Shown here: one piece after another, positions 56,775 to 64,000 of the stretch | Layout: each line of letters begins with the position of its first letter | Position numbering within the stretch: position 1 is the first letter of the stretch | Assembly: GCF_900090225.1 (NCBI RefSeq) | Contig: NZ_FMHY01000002.1 | Location: 7,068,001 to 7,132,000, forward strand | Source of the DNA: Micromonospora eburnea | Lineage (GTDB): Bacteria; Actinomycetota; Actinomycetes; Mycobacteriales; Micromonosporaceae | Length of the DNA: 64,000 nucleotides | Reading direction: 5' to 3' | Made by a program: the position numbers and the translations under genes | Notes under the pieces: generated by a model | What the model was told of the DNA's origin: nothing | What the model saw: only the letters and a program-made list of their open reading frames with translations | The model's database searches: none

Positions 56775-57398
56775 GTGACGGTGGGACAGCGGTCGCGGGG
56801 TGCGGCGAACGGAGTGATGGGTACGGGTCGACGGTCCCGGCGGGACGAGATCCTGGAGATCGCGGTGGGCCTCTTTGCCGCCCGCGGCTACCACGGCGTG
56901 TCGATGGACGACATCGGCGCCGCCGCCGGAGTGACCGGCCCGGCCCTCTACCACCACTTCGCCGGCAAGGAGGCGATGCTGGTCGCCGCGCTGATCCCGG
57001 TCAGTGAGGGCCTGCTCGCCGGTGGAAAGGAGCGGTCGGCCAACCAGCCGGACGACCCGCGCGGCACGCTGGAGTCGCTGATCGACTTCCACGTCGACTT
57101 CGCGCTGGCCAACCCGGCGGTGATCGCCCTGCACCTGCACGAGCTGGACCGCCTCCCCGACGAGCCGCGCCGCCGGATCCGTCGCCTCCAGCGGATGTAC
57201 GTCGAGGAGTGGGTGACGGTGCTGACCGCGCTGCACCCCGGGCTGCCGGACGGCGAGGCGCGGGTGCTTGCCCACGCCGCCTTCGGCCTGATGAACTCCA
57301 CCCCGTTCCTCGGCGGCGAGGTGGACCGCCGACGCCGGGCCGACCTGCTGCGTGGCGCCACCCTCGCCGCCCTTCTGGCTCCCACCGATCCGGCCTGA
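56775..57398 (+). CDS. TetR/AcrR family transcriptional regulator
   Basis: A 207-residue repressor. The HTH is at about residues 22-68 (RRDEILEIAVGLFAARGYHG then VSMDDIGAAAGVTGPALYHH and FAGKEAMLVAAL). The ligand domain follows with the family's long helices. It stands at the head of the acyl-CoA gene cluster, transcribed in the same direction. The palindrome AACGATCGTT upstream of the carboxyltransferase gene (60571) is a candidate operator. It probably senses an acyl-CoA intermediate. Confidence 0.9.
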   Translation: MTVGQRSRGAANGVMGTGRRSRRDEILEIAVGLFAARGYHGVSMDDIGAAAGVTGPALYHHFAGKEAMLVAALIPVSEGLLAGGKERSANQPDDPRGTLESLIDFHVDFALANPAVIALHLHELDRLPDEPRRRIRRLQRMYVEEWVTVLTALHPGLPDGEARVLAHAAFGLMNSTPFLGGEVDRRRRADLLRGATLAALLAPTDPA

Positions 57399-57410
57399 CA
57401 CGCCGCGTCG

Positions 57411-57470
57411 GGCTTAACGCATGTTAAGAAGGGGCCCCGGCTATACCCCAGGCGTTAAGAAAGGGCCCTT
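57411..57470. repeat. GGGGCCCC/TTAACGCC-type dispersed element, copy 2
   Basis: Contains CTTAACGC and GCGTTAAG (57413, 57453) as inverted repeat and two GTTAAGAA(G/A)GGGCCC blocks (57423, 57454) as direct repeat, between the TetR and biotin carboxylase genes. The end abuts the GTG start at 57473 and may influence its translation. Confidence 0.7.
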
Positions 57471-57472
57471 CC

Positions 57473-58849
57473 GTGCAGAGCATGATCGAGTCGCTGCTGG
57501 TCGCCAACCGGGGCGAGATCGCCCGCCGGATCATCCGTACCGCGCGGCGGCTCGGAATCCGAGCGATCGCCGTGCACTCCGAGGCCGACGCCGGCCTGCC
57601 GTTCGTGACCGAGGCGGACGAGGCGGTCTGCGTGGGCCCCGCCAACCCGGCGCAGAGCTACCGGAACGTCGAGGCCATCCTCGCCGCCGCCAAGTCGACC
57701 GGCGCCCAGGCGATCCACCCCGGCTACGGCTTTCTCTCCGAGAACGCGGACTTCGCGCGTACCGTCGAGGCCAGTGGCCTGATCTGGGTCGGGCCCGGCG
57801 CGGACGCGATCACCGCCATGGGTGACAAGATCAACGCCCGGAACCTGATGGCGGCGGCGGGCGTGCCGGTCGCGCCCGGCACCACCGACCCGGCGGCCGA
57901 CCTGGACGCGGCGATCGCCGCCGCCGCGGCGATCGGCTACCCGGTGATGGTCAAGGCCGCGGCCGGTGGCGGCGGCATGGGCATGGGCGTCGCCGCCGAC
58001 GAGGCCGCGCTGCGCACCGAGTACGACAAGGTCCGCTCGTTCGCCGAGCGGATGTTCGGCGACGGCTCGGTGCTGATCGAGCGCTACTTCCCCCGGGTAC
58101 GCCACGTCGAGGTGCAGATCCTCGGCCTGGCGGACGGCCGGGTGGTCGCCCTCGGCGAGCGGGAGTGCTCGGTGCAGCGCCGCAACCAGAAGCTGGTCGA
58201 GGAGTCGCCGTCCCCGGCGGTCTCCCCCGAGCTGCGCGAGCGGTTCCTGGCCGCGGCGGTCCGGGCCGGCGAGGCGGTCAACTACCGCAACGCCGGGACG
58301 GTGGAGTGCCTGTTGGTCCCGCGCCAGCGGGACCTCGATGGGGATGGCTCCGGCTCCGAGGAATTCTTCTTCCTGGAGATGAACACCCGGCTTCAGGTCG
58401 AGCACCCGGTCACCGAGTACGTCTACGGCGTCGACCTGGTGGAGGAGCAGTTGCGGGTGGCCGCCGGCCTGGCCCCGACCTTCGACCCGGACGCGCTCGC
58501 GCCGCGCGGGCACGCCATCGAGCTGCGGATCAACGCCGAGGACCCGAAGCGGTTCCTTCCCGGCCCGGGTGCGATCACCACCTGGAACGAGCCCACCGGC
58601 GAGGGCGTACGGGTCGACTCCGGCTACGTCGCCGGAAACACGGTGACCCCGTTCTACGACAGCCTGATGGCGAAGCTGATCGTGAGCGGCAGGGACCGCA
58701 CCGAGGCCGTCGAGCGGGCGCGGGCGGCGGTGGCCCAGTTCGAGATCGTCGGTCCGAAGAACAACGTCCCCTTCTTCGCCGAGCTGCTGGAGAACGAGGA
58801 GTTCCTCTCCGGCGACTACGACACCGGCATCGTCTCCCGCATGCGCTGA
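57473..58849 (+). CDS. Biotin carboxylase (acyl-CoA carboxylase alpha subunit without a carrier domain)
   Basis: A 458-residue ATP-grasp biotin carboxylase. LLVANRGEIARRIIRTARRL starts the PreATP-grasp fold. The ATP site has PVMVKAAAGGGGMGM and the active-site segment HVEVQILGLADGRVVALGER, then RRNQKLVEESPSPA and EFFFLEMNTRLQVEHPVTEY. The end FAELLENEEFLSGDYDTGIV is where the biotin carboxylase domain normally ends. The usual methylcrotonyl/acetyl-CoA alpha subunits (about 600-670 residues) continue with a biotin-carrier domain (AMKM). None is present here, so a carrier from elsewhere is needed. Starts at GTG 57473; ATG 57482 is possible. HMG-CoA lyase is next. Confidence 0.9.
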   Translation: MQSMIESLLVANRGEIARRIIRTARRLGIRAIAVHSEADAGLPFVTEADEAVCVGPANPAQSYRNVEAILAAAKSTGAQAIHPGYGFLSENADFARTVEASGLIWVGPGADAITAMGDKINARNLMAAAGVPVAPGTTDPAADLDAAIAAAAAIGYPVMVKAAAGGGGMGMGVAADEAALRTEYDKVRSFAERMFGDGSVLIERYFPRVRHVEVQILGLADGRVVALGERECSVQRRNQKLVEESPSPAVSPELRERFLAAAVRAGEAVNYRNAGTVECLLVPRQRDLDGDGSGSEEFFFLEMNTRLQVEHPVTEYVYGVDLVEEQLRVAAGLAPTFDPDALAPRGHAIELRINAEDPKRFLPGPGAITTWNEPTGEGVRVDSGYVAGNTVTPFYDSLMAKLIVSGRDRTEAVERARAAVAQFEIVGPKNNVPFFAELLENEEFLSGDYDTGIVSRMR

Positions 58850-58912
58850 CCCTCCCGGGTGACATGCTGGAAGGACCCATCACGTAACACCGTCACAGTG
58901 AGGTGACCCCTT

Positions 58913-59824
58913 ATGGCGGAACTGCCGGACTTCGTGTCGATCCGGGAGGTCGGGCCCCGGGACGGGCTCCAGAACGAGGATCCGATCCCGACCGACGCCA
59001 AGGTGCGGCTGCTCGACGCCCTCTCCGGCACCGGCGTCAAGCGGATCGAGGCGGTTTCCTTCGTGCACCCGAAGGCGATCCCGCAGATGGCCGACGCCGA
59101 CGAGGTGTGGCGGCGGGCCGCCAAGGCCGAGGGGCTGCGCTACTCCGCGCTGGTTCCGAACACCCGTGGCGCGCAGCGCGCCCTGGCCGCCGGCTTCACC
59201 GAGATCGAGGTGGTGGTCTCGGCCAGCGACACGCACAACCGCCGCAACGTCAACCGCTCGACGGATGAGTCGCTGGACGACATCGCCGAGCTGATCGACC
59301 TGCTGCACGGTGCCGGCGCGCGGGCCGAGGTGATCATCGCGACCAGCTTCGGCTGCCCGTACGAGGGGGACGTCGACCCGCGGCGGGTCGCCGGCATCGT
59401 CGACCGCGTGGTCCGCGACGGCGCCGACCGGGTCGCCTTCGGCGACACCACCGGCATGGGTACGCCCCGACGGGTCCGTGAGCTGATCACCGCGGTACGC
59501 GACCGCAACGCCCACATCCCGGTGCTGCTGCACTTCCACAACACCCGGGGCACCGCCCTGGCGAACCTGCTGACGGCCATGGAGCTGGGCGTCACCGAGT
59601 TCGACGCCAGCGTCGGTGGCCTCGGTGGCTGCCCGTACGCCCCGGGGGCCAGCGGCAACCTGGCCACCGAGGAGGCCGTGCACATGCTGCACGACATGGG
59701 CGTCGAGACCGGGATCGACCTGGACGCCCTGATCGAGGTCGCCGAGTTGGCCGAGGAACTGGTCGGCAAGAAGCTGCCGAGCGGCGTCCTGCGCGCCGGC
59801 CCCCGCACCCGCCTGGCGGGCTAG
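58913..59824 (+). CDS. Hydroxymethylglutaryl-CoA lyase
   Basis: A 303-residue HMGL-like enzyme cleaving HMG-CoA to acetoacetate and acetyl-CoA, the last step of leucine degradation. VSIREVGPRDGLQNED is the catalytic N-terminal signature. The metal histidines lie in LLHFHNTRGTALAN. The lid loop holds GGLGGCPYAPGASGN, in which the cysteine is the family's active-site residue. ATG 58913, with GAGGTG 9 bases upstream, is 63 bp after the biotin carboxylase stop. A terminator follows. Confidence 0.93.
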   Translation: MAELPDFVSIREVGPRDGLQNEDPIPTDAKVRLLDALSGTGVKRIEAVSFVHPKAIPQMADADEVWRRAAKAEGLRYSALVPNTRGAQRALAAGFTEIEVVVSASDTHNRRNVNRSTDESLDDIAELIDLLHGAGARAEVIIATSFGCPYEGDVDPRRVAGIVDRVVRDGADRVAFGDTTGMGTPRRVRELITAVRDRNAHIPVLLHFHNTRGTALANLLTAMELGVTEFDASVGGLGGCPYAPGASGNLATEEAVHMLHDMGVETGIDLDALIEVAELAEELVGKKLPSGVLRAGPRTRLAG

Positions 59825-59831
59825 TGAGCAG

Positions 59832-59862
59832 CGGAGGGGCCGGCATTGGGCCGGCCCCTCCG
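59832..59862. terminator. Bidirectional terminator between HMG-CoA lyase and snapalysin genes
   Basis: A perfect 12-base stem, CGGAGGGGCCGG at 59832-59843 with 59851-59862, loop of 7, lies between the convergent stops at 59824 and 59877. Confidence 0.8.
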
Positions 59863-59876
59863 ACGCGTACCGCCGG

Positions 59877-60452
59877 TCAGCCGACCGTCATGAGGGGGGC
59901 CGGCCAGCTGTCCTGGAAGACCGTGGTCCCGGTGCTGTCCGCGGTGCGCTCGGTGGCGCTGAGGGTGCCGGCGAAGAGGCTGCTGACCCGGTCCGCCTCG
60001 GTGGTGCTCGGGTACGGGTTCGTGCAGCTTGTGCCGGCGCTGCCGCCGGACATCAGGATCGCGCAGTTCCCGTTGTAGTTGTCCGGCAGGCCGAGGATGT
60101 GCCCGATCTCGTGGGTCATGATCCGCAGCGGGCTGTACTGCTGGGCCTGCTGGGTGTCGATGTAGACCCGGCCGTTTCCGAGGCTGGTCCGGACGGCGTA
60201 CGAGCCACCGCCGGTGATCTGGTAGATCCGGAGGTTCGTGCCGCAGTTCGCCGTGAGCGTCAGGTTCGTCGTGGCGTTGTTCCAGATGGTGGCGGCCTGG
60301 TTGGCGATGCTGGCGTAGTTCGGCGCCTGGCTGGTGTTGTAGCAGATCGTCATGGCGGCGGCTGCGGGCGAGGGGTTGACGACCGCGACGCCGATGGTGG
60401 CGACGGTCGTGGCGACCGCCGCGACCGCGAACCGGCTGATTCGTGAGGTCAT
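59877..60452 (-). CDS. Snapalysin-type secreted zinc metalloprotease (M7)
   Basis: A 191-residue secreted protease of the small neutral protease group. The signal peptide is MTSRISRFAVAAVATTVATI with a cleavage near AAAA-MTICYN. The zinc site HEIGHILGLPD (114-124) carries the HExxHxxGxxD pattern typical of snapalysin, with a methionine turn in LMSGG. Cysteines C37, C70, C130 and C143 probably form disulfides. The start codon is ATG 60452. It lies inside the acyl-CoA catabolic cluster in opposite orientation, so it looks like an insertion there. Confidence 0.93.
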   Translation of the reverse strand: MTSRISRFAVAAVATTVATIGVAVVNPSPAAAAMTICYNTSQAPNYASIANQAATIWNNATTNLTLTANCGTNLRIYQITGGGSYAVRTSLGNGRVYIDTQQAQQYSPLRIMTHEIGHILGLPDNYNGNCAILMSGGSAGTSCTNPYPSTTEADRVSSLFAGTLSATERTADSTGTTVFQDSWPAPLMTVG

Positions 60453-60570
60453 GACTCACTCCAATCCGGAGGTTTCGGGGTACCCGGAGCCTACGGCCAT
60501 TAATAGTCAAGTATCAATATCTGGGCGCGGGTTGGCCGGGTAGCCGCCCGTCGCCTCGATGCGCTAACCT

Positions 60571-60580
60571 AACGATCGTT
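60571..60580. promoter_or_regulatory. Candidate TetR operator AACGATCGTT
   Basis: A perfect 10-bp palindrome, preceded by TAACCT (60565-60570, possible -10 box), 8 bases before the GTG of the carboxyltransferase gene. It is placed where a repressor would block transcription. Assignment to the cluster's TetR protein is inferred. Confidence 0.45.
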
Positions 60581-60587
60581 CAGGTCG

Positions 60588-62162
60588 GTGGGTCCGCTCG
60601 CGAGGCGGCTGGTGGCGAGGGAGTCTGGCGTGACGCTCGACGGTGAGGCTCTGGAGCAGCTGCGCAAGCGCGCCAAGGCCGGTGGTGCGGACAAGTACCA
60701 CGCGGCGAACGCCGCCAAGGGCAAGCTGTTCGCCCGCGAGCGGGTCGCGCTGTTGGTCGACGAGGGTTCCTTCGTCGAGGACGGTCTCTACGCGAACGCG
60801 ATGGCCGAAGGGCTTCCCGCCGACGGCGTGGTCACCGGCACCGCCACCATCGACGGCCGGCAGGTCTGCCTGATGGCGAACGACTCCACGGTGAAGGCCG
60901 GCAGTTGGGGCGCGCGTACCGTCGAGAAGATCATCCGGATCATCGAGCGGGCGTACTCCACCGGCGTGCCCATGGTCTACCTGGTCGACTCGGCCGGTGC
61001 CCGGATCACCGACCAGGTCGAGCTGTTCCCCGGCCGGCGTGGCGCCGGGAAGATCTTCTGGAACCAGGTCCGCGCCTCGGGCTCCATCCCGCAGGTCTGC
61101 GCCCTGTTCGGGCCGAGCGCGGCCGGCGGGGCGTACATCCCGGCGTTCTGCGACGTGGTGGCCATGGTGGACGGCAACGCCAGCATGTACCTCGGCTCCG
61201 ACCGGATGGTCGAGATGGTCACCGGCGAGAAGACCACGCTGGAGGCGATGGGCGGGGCGAAGGTGCACTGCGCCGAGTCGGGCGTCGGGCACTTCCTCTG
61301 CAAGACCGAGGCCGAGGCGCTCGACGTGGTCCGGCGCTACCTGTCGTACCTGCCGGCGAACTGGACGCAGGAGCCGCCCGCCGCCGAGGCCGTGCCCGCG
61401 CCGGAGAAGGCCGACCTGGCCGCCCTCGTGCCGGCGAGCGAGCGGCAGGCGTTCGACATGCGCCGCTACATCAAGGGCCTGGTCGACGAGGGCAGCTTCT
61501 TCGAGATCCAGGCGCTCTGGGCCAAGGAGCTGACCATCGGCTTCGGCCGGCTCAACGGCGAGGTCGTCGGCGTGGTCGGCAACAACTCGATGTTCAAGGG
61601 CGGGGTGCTCTTTGTTGACTCGGCCGACAAGGCGAGCCGTTTCGTGCAGCTCTGCGACGCGTTCAACGTCCCGCTGCTGTTCCTCTCGGACGTGCCCGGG
61701 TTCATGGTCGGCAGCGCGGTGGAGAAGCAGGGCATCATCCGGCACGGCGCCAAGATGATCACCGCGATCTCCGAGGCGACCGTACCCAAGATCTGCGTGG
61801 TGGTCCGGAAGGCGTACGGCGCCGGCCTCTACGCGATGGCCGGCCCGGGCTTCGAGCCGGACGCGACCATCGCGCTGCCCACCGCCAAGATCGCGGTGAT
61901 GGGCGCGGAGGCGGCGGTCAACGCGGTGTACGCCAACAAGATCGCCGCGATCGAGGACGAGTCCGCGCGGGCCGCCTTCGTCGCCGCGAAGCGCGAGGAG
62001 TACGAGCGGGACATCGACATCGTCCGGCTCGCCAGCGAGCTGGTGGTGGACGCCATCGTCGAGCCGCACGAGCTGCGTGCGGAGCTGGTGCGCCGGTTCG
62101 CCGCGGCGCGTGGCAAGGACCGCCGGTTCTCCCGGCGCCGGCACGGCGTCACCCCGGTCTGA
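60588..62162 (+). CDS. Acyl-CoA carboxylase carboxyltransferase (beta) subunit
   Basis: A 524-residue carboxyltransferase (methylcrotonyl/propionyl-CoA carboxylase beta type). The N-domain has KGKLFARERVALLVDEGSFV and the crotonase-fold oxyanion region FGPSAAGGAYIPAFCDVVAM. The C-domain has FLSDVPGFMVGSAVEKQGII and KAYGAGLYAMAGPGFEPDAT. It probably acts with the biotin carboxylase at 57473 plus an unlinked biotin carrier. The start is GTG 60588; a GTG at 60630 is an alternative. It is transcribed away from the snapalysin gene. Confidence 0.9.
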   Translation: MGPLARRLVARESGVTLDGEALEQLRKRAKAGGADKYHAANAAKGKLFARERVALLVDEGSFVEDGLYANAMAEGLPADGVVTGTATIDGRQVCLMANDSTVKAGSWGARTVEKIIRIIERAYSTGVPMVYLVDSAGARITDQVELFPGRRGAGKIFWNQVRASGSIPQVCALFGPSAAGGAYIPAFCDVVAMVDGNASMYLGSDRMVEMVTGEKTTLEAMGGAKVHCAESGVGHFLCKTEAEALDVVRRYLSYLPANWTQEPPAAEAVPAPEKADLAALVPASERQAFDMRRYIKGLVDEGSFFEIQALWAKELTIGFGRLNGEVVGVVGNNSMFKGGVLFVDSADKASRFVQLCDAFNVPLLFLSDVPGFMVGSAVEKQGIIRHGAKMITAISEATVPKICVVVRKAYGAGLYAMAGPGFEPDATIALPTAKIAVMGAEAAVNAVYANKIAAIEDESARAAFVAAKREEYERDIDIVRLASELVVDAIVEPHELRAELVRRFAAARGKDRRFSRRRHGVTPV

Positions 62163-62243
62163 CCCGACCGCGAACCGGCCCGAGGCAGCGGTTCCGTCCC
62201 GGCGTCACGAGCGCCCGGCGGACCATCCACATAGGAGGATCAG

Positions 62244-63398
62244 ATGGACTTCCGGCTCAGCGAGGAGCAAGAGGCGCTGCGGGAGAGCGTGCGGGACTTC
62301 GCCCGAGAGGTGGTGGCGCCGGCCGTCGCCGAGCACTACGAGCAGCACACCTTCCCATACGAGATCATCCGCCAGATGGGCAAAATGGGTCTGTTCGGCC
62401 TGCCCTTTCCCGAGCAGCACGGCGGCATGGGCGGCGACTACTTCGCGCTCTGCCTGGCCCTGGAGGAACTGGCCCGGGTCGACTCCAGCGTGGCGATCAC
62501 CCTGGAGGCCGCGGTCTCCCTGGGCGCGATGCCGATCTACCGGTTCGGCACCGACGAGCAGCAGGCGCGGTGGCTGCCGAAGCTGCTCAGCGGCGAGGCC
62601 CTGGCCGCCTTCGGGCTGACCGAGCCGGGCTTCGGCTCGGACGCGGGCGGCACCCAGACCCGGGCGGTGCTGGACGAGCGGACGAACGAGTGGGTGATCA
62701 ACGGCTCGAAGGCGTTCATCACCAACTCGGGCACCGACATCACCGCGCTGGTCACCGTCACCGCGGTCACCGGGACGAGGCCGGACGGCTCGAAGGAGCT
62801 GTCCACCATCATCGTCCCGTCGGGTACGCCCGGCTTCACCGTCGCGCCCGGCTACTCCAAGGTCGGCTGGACCGCCTCGGACACCCACGAGTTGACCTTC
62901 GACGACTGCCGGGTGCCCGCGGCCAACCTGCTCGGCGAGCGTGGCCGGGGCTTCGCCCAGTTCCTGCGTATCCTCGACGAGGGGCGGATCGCCATCGCCG
63001 CCCTGGCCGTCGGCCTCGCCCAGGGCTGCGTCGACGAGTCGATCCGGTACGCGAAGGAGCGCCAGGCCTTCGGCCAGCCGATCGGCAACTACCAGGCGAT
63101 CCAGTTCAAGATTGCCGACATGGAGCTGAAGGCGCACACCGCCCGGCTGGCCTACTACGACGCCGCCGCCCGGATGCTGGCCGGCGAGCCGTTCAAGCGG
63201 CAGGCCGCGATTGCCAAGCTGCACGCCAGCACCATCGCGGTGGACAACGCCCGGGAGGCCACCCAGATCCACGGCGGCTACGGCTTCATGAACGAGTACC
63301 CCGTGGCCCGCTTCTGGCGGGACTCGAAGATCCTGGAGATCGGCGAGGGCACCAGCGAGGTGCAGCGCATGGTCATCGCCCGCGACCTCGGCATGTGA
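62244..63398 (+). CDS. Acyl-CoA dehydrogenase
   Basis: A 384-residue FAD enzyme oxidising acyl-CoA to enoyl-CoA with electrons passing to ETF. FAD/substrate motifs: LTEPGFGSDAGGTQTRAV, WVINGSKAFITNSGTD and QIHGGYGFMNEYPVARFWRD. Glu368 in ILEIGEGTSEVQRMVIARDL occupies the catalytic position of short/medium-chain dehydrogenases; in classical isovaleryl-CoA dehydrogenase this position is not the base (IGAGTSE). So an isovaleryl-specific role is not certain. ATG 62244 follows a strong AGGAGG site. Confidence 0.92.
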   Translation: MDFRLSEEQEALRESVRDFAREVVAPAVAEHYEQHTFPYEIIRQMGKMGLFGLPFPEQHGGMGGDYFALCLALEELARVDSSVAITLEAAVSLGAMPIYRFGTDEQQARWLPKLLSGEALAAFGLTEPGFGSDAGGTQTRAVLDERTNEWVINGSKAFITNSGTDITALVTVTAVTGTRPDGSKELSTIIVPSGTPGFTVAPGYSKVGWTASDTHELTFDDCRVPAANLLGERGRGFAQFLRILDEGRIAIAALAVGLAQGCVDESIRYAKERQAFGQPIGNYQAIQFKIADMELKAHTARLAYYDAAARMLAGEPFKRQAAIAKLHASTIAVDNAREATQIHGGYGFMNEYPVARFWRDSKILEIGEGTSEVQRMVIARDLGM

Positions 63399-63405
63399 GG
63401 AAGGA

Positions 63406-63445
63406 GGGGCCCCTTGTTAACGCCTCGTGCGTAGCAAGGGGCCCC
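63406..63445 (+). repeat. GGGGCCCC/TTAACGCC-type dispersed element, copy 3 (hairpin terminator)
   Basis: GGGGCCCCTTG (63406-63416) and CAAGGGGCCCC (63435-63445) are perfect inverted arms around TTAACGCCTCGTGCGTAG, 8 bases after the acyl-CoA dehydrogenase stop. It most likely terminates this operon. Confidence 0.75.
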
Positions 63446-63554
63446 GCTTAACACCGTCTCCGAGTTCGGGGATCTGTCGGATATCCGCACGGGACGGTCG
63501 GTTGAACGACGATCAGCTGTGGACGGTCACACCCTGTCCGTACTCTTCGTGCCC

Positions 63555-64000
63555 ATGACTCCGGATCATGATCCTTCACGGAGCCCGGATGGTCGTATGC
63601 TTCTGCCCGATCTGCTGCGCGGGCACCGACTCGCCGCCGGTCTCACCCAGGCCGAGCTGGCCGGCCGGGCCGGCGTCGGAGTGCGGACCGTCCGTGATCT
63701 GGAGCGGGGCCGGTCGGCGCGGCCCCAGCGCACCACCGTCGACCTACTCGCCGACGCCCTCGGCCTGACCGACGACGCCCGGCAGGCGTTCCGCGCCGCG
63801 GCCCGGCCCACCCCGGCCGGACGGCAACTCAGTGCCGCCGGGCCACCCCCAGGTGGGCGGCACCTCACCGCCGCCGCGCCGCACCCGCCCGCACGGCACC
63901 TCCCGGTCACCGGCTCCGCCACCACCGGATCCGGTACGTCGATCGCGCTGCCGCAGCCGGTCCCGCTGATCGGCCGGGATCGGGACGTCGCCGAGGTGGC
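63555..64000 (+). CDS. XRE-family helix-turn-helix / NB-ARC-like regulator, N-terminal part (cut by window end)
   Basis: 148 codons are visible before the window ends. ATG 63555 (MTPDHDPSRSPDGR) leads into an HTH of the XRE type (about residues 18-75: LRGHRLAAGLTQAELAGRAG, VGVRTVRDLERGRSARPQRT). A Pro/Ala-rich linker follows, then LPQPVPLIGRDRDVAEV, the usual beginning of an NB-ARC/AAA ATPase domain of SARP-like/AfsR-related or LuxR-type regulators. Its target is unknown. Confidence 0.75.
   Translation, partial: MTPDHDPSRSPDGRMLLPDLLRGHRLAAGLTQAELAGRAGVGVRTVRDLERGRSARPQRTTVDLLADALGLTDDARQAFRAAARPTPAGRQLSAAGPPPGGRHLTAAAPHPPARHLPVTGSATTGSGTSIALPQPVPLIGRDRDVAEV

Noticed and set aside
53652..57401. 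A 1249-residue open frame on the minus strand
   Set aside because: It lies antisense to the HSP90-TPR and TetR genes. High GC creates long stop-free antisense frames; its composition (R/G/Q/H-rich) is not protein-like.

Overview
This high-GC window is the replication-origin region of a filamentous actinobacterium. It is most likely a Micromonosporaceae member (Micromonospora or a close relative). The grounds are the gene order yidD-rnpA-rpmH-dnaA-oriC-dnaN-gnd-recF-dciA-gyrB-gyrA-DUF3566-tRNA-Ile-tRNA-Ala, the short gnd between dnaN and recF, the frequent GTG starts and leaderless promoters, and the actinobacterial parS sequence TGTTTCACGTGAAACA. The genus is inferred; the class and the origin assignment are secure.

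Layout. 1-2329: tail of a PLP aminotransferase, a D-Ala-D-Ala ligase family gene and a HIT protein. 2330-4348: about 2 kb without genes, holding three parS sites, a DnaA-box cluster and two tandem-repeat arrays. 4349-10877 (minus strand): parB, parA, rsmG, jag, yidC, yidD, rnpA, rpmH. 11455-17904 (plus strand): dnaA, oriC, dnaN, gnd, recF, dciA. 18033-25317: a hypothetical gene, gyrB, gyrA, a DUF3566 membrane protein, two tRNA genes and a 42-residue small protein between them. 25391-41453: housekeeping and accessory genes (a decayed LtrA fragment, tRNA-modification synthase, a giant two-module P-type ATPase, MFS, YbaK deacylase, DsbA/FrnE, SufE, CBS protein, prolyl-tRNA synthetase, two metallo-hydrolases). 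41556-46020: an Asp23/AmaP cell-envelope operon facing a SigE-family sigma factor and its membrane-anchored partner. 46215-50625: SGNH hydrolase, a barrel-less amidohydrolase-like protein, rhodanese and a membrane alpha/beta hydrolase. 50655-56678: MFS exporter, then an overlapping HSP90-TPR gene pair. 56775-63398: a TetR-led acyl-CoA (probably leucine/isovalerate) catabolic cluster interrupted by a snapalysin gene. The window ends inside an HTH-NB-ARC-like regulator.

The genes divide into two divergent replichore arms around oriC (13.3-14.0 kb). Chromosome segregation (ParABS), initiation (DnaA), clamp (DnaN), repair (RecF), helicase loading (DciA) and supercoiling (GyrAB) are packed together, and DnaA boxes also lie upstream of dnaA, between gyrB and gyrA, and beside parS near 2.5 kb. 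Six parS sites are visible: three in the gene-poor stretch, two inside the coding sequence of ParA's disordered N-terminal tail, and one at the exact centre of a 38-bp perfect palindrome between two convergent genes 24 kb from oriC.

The most interesting items are the parS sites that double as codons or as a hairpin, the DnaA boxes between gyrB and gyrA, the P-type ATPase with a pseudo-catalytic N-terminal half, the HSP90-TPR pair, the single-base frameshift in the Asp23 operon, a biotin carboxylase lacking its carrier domain, and a dispersed GGGGCCCC/TTAACGCC intergenic element present three times.
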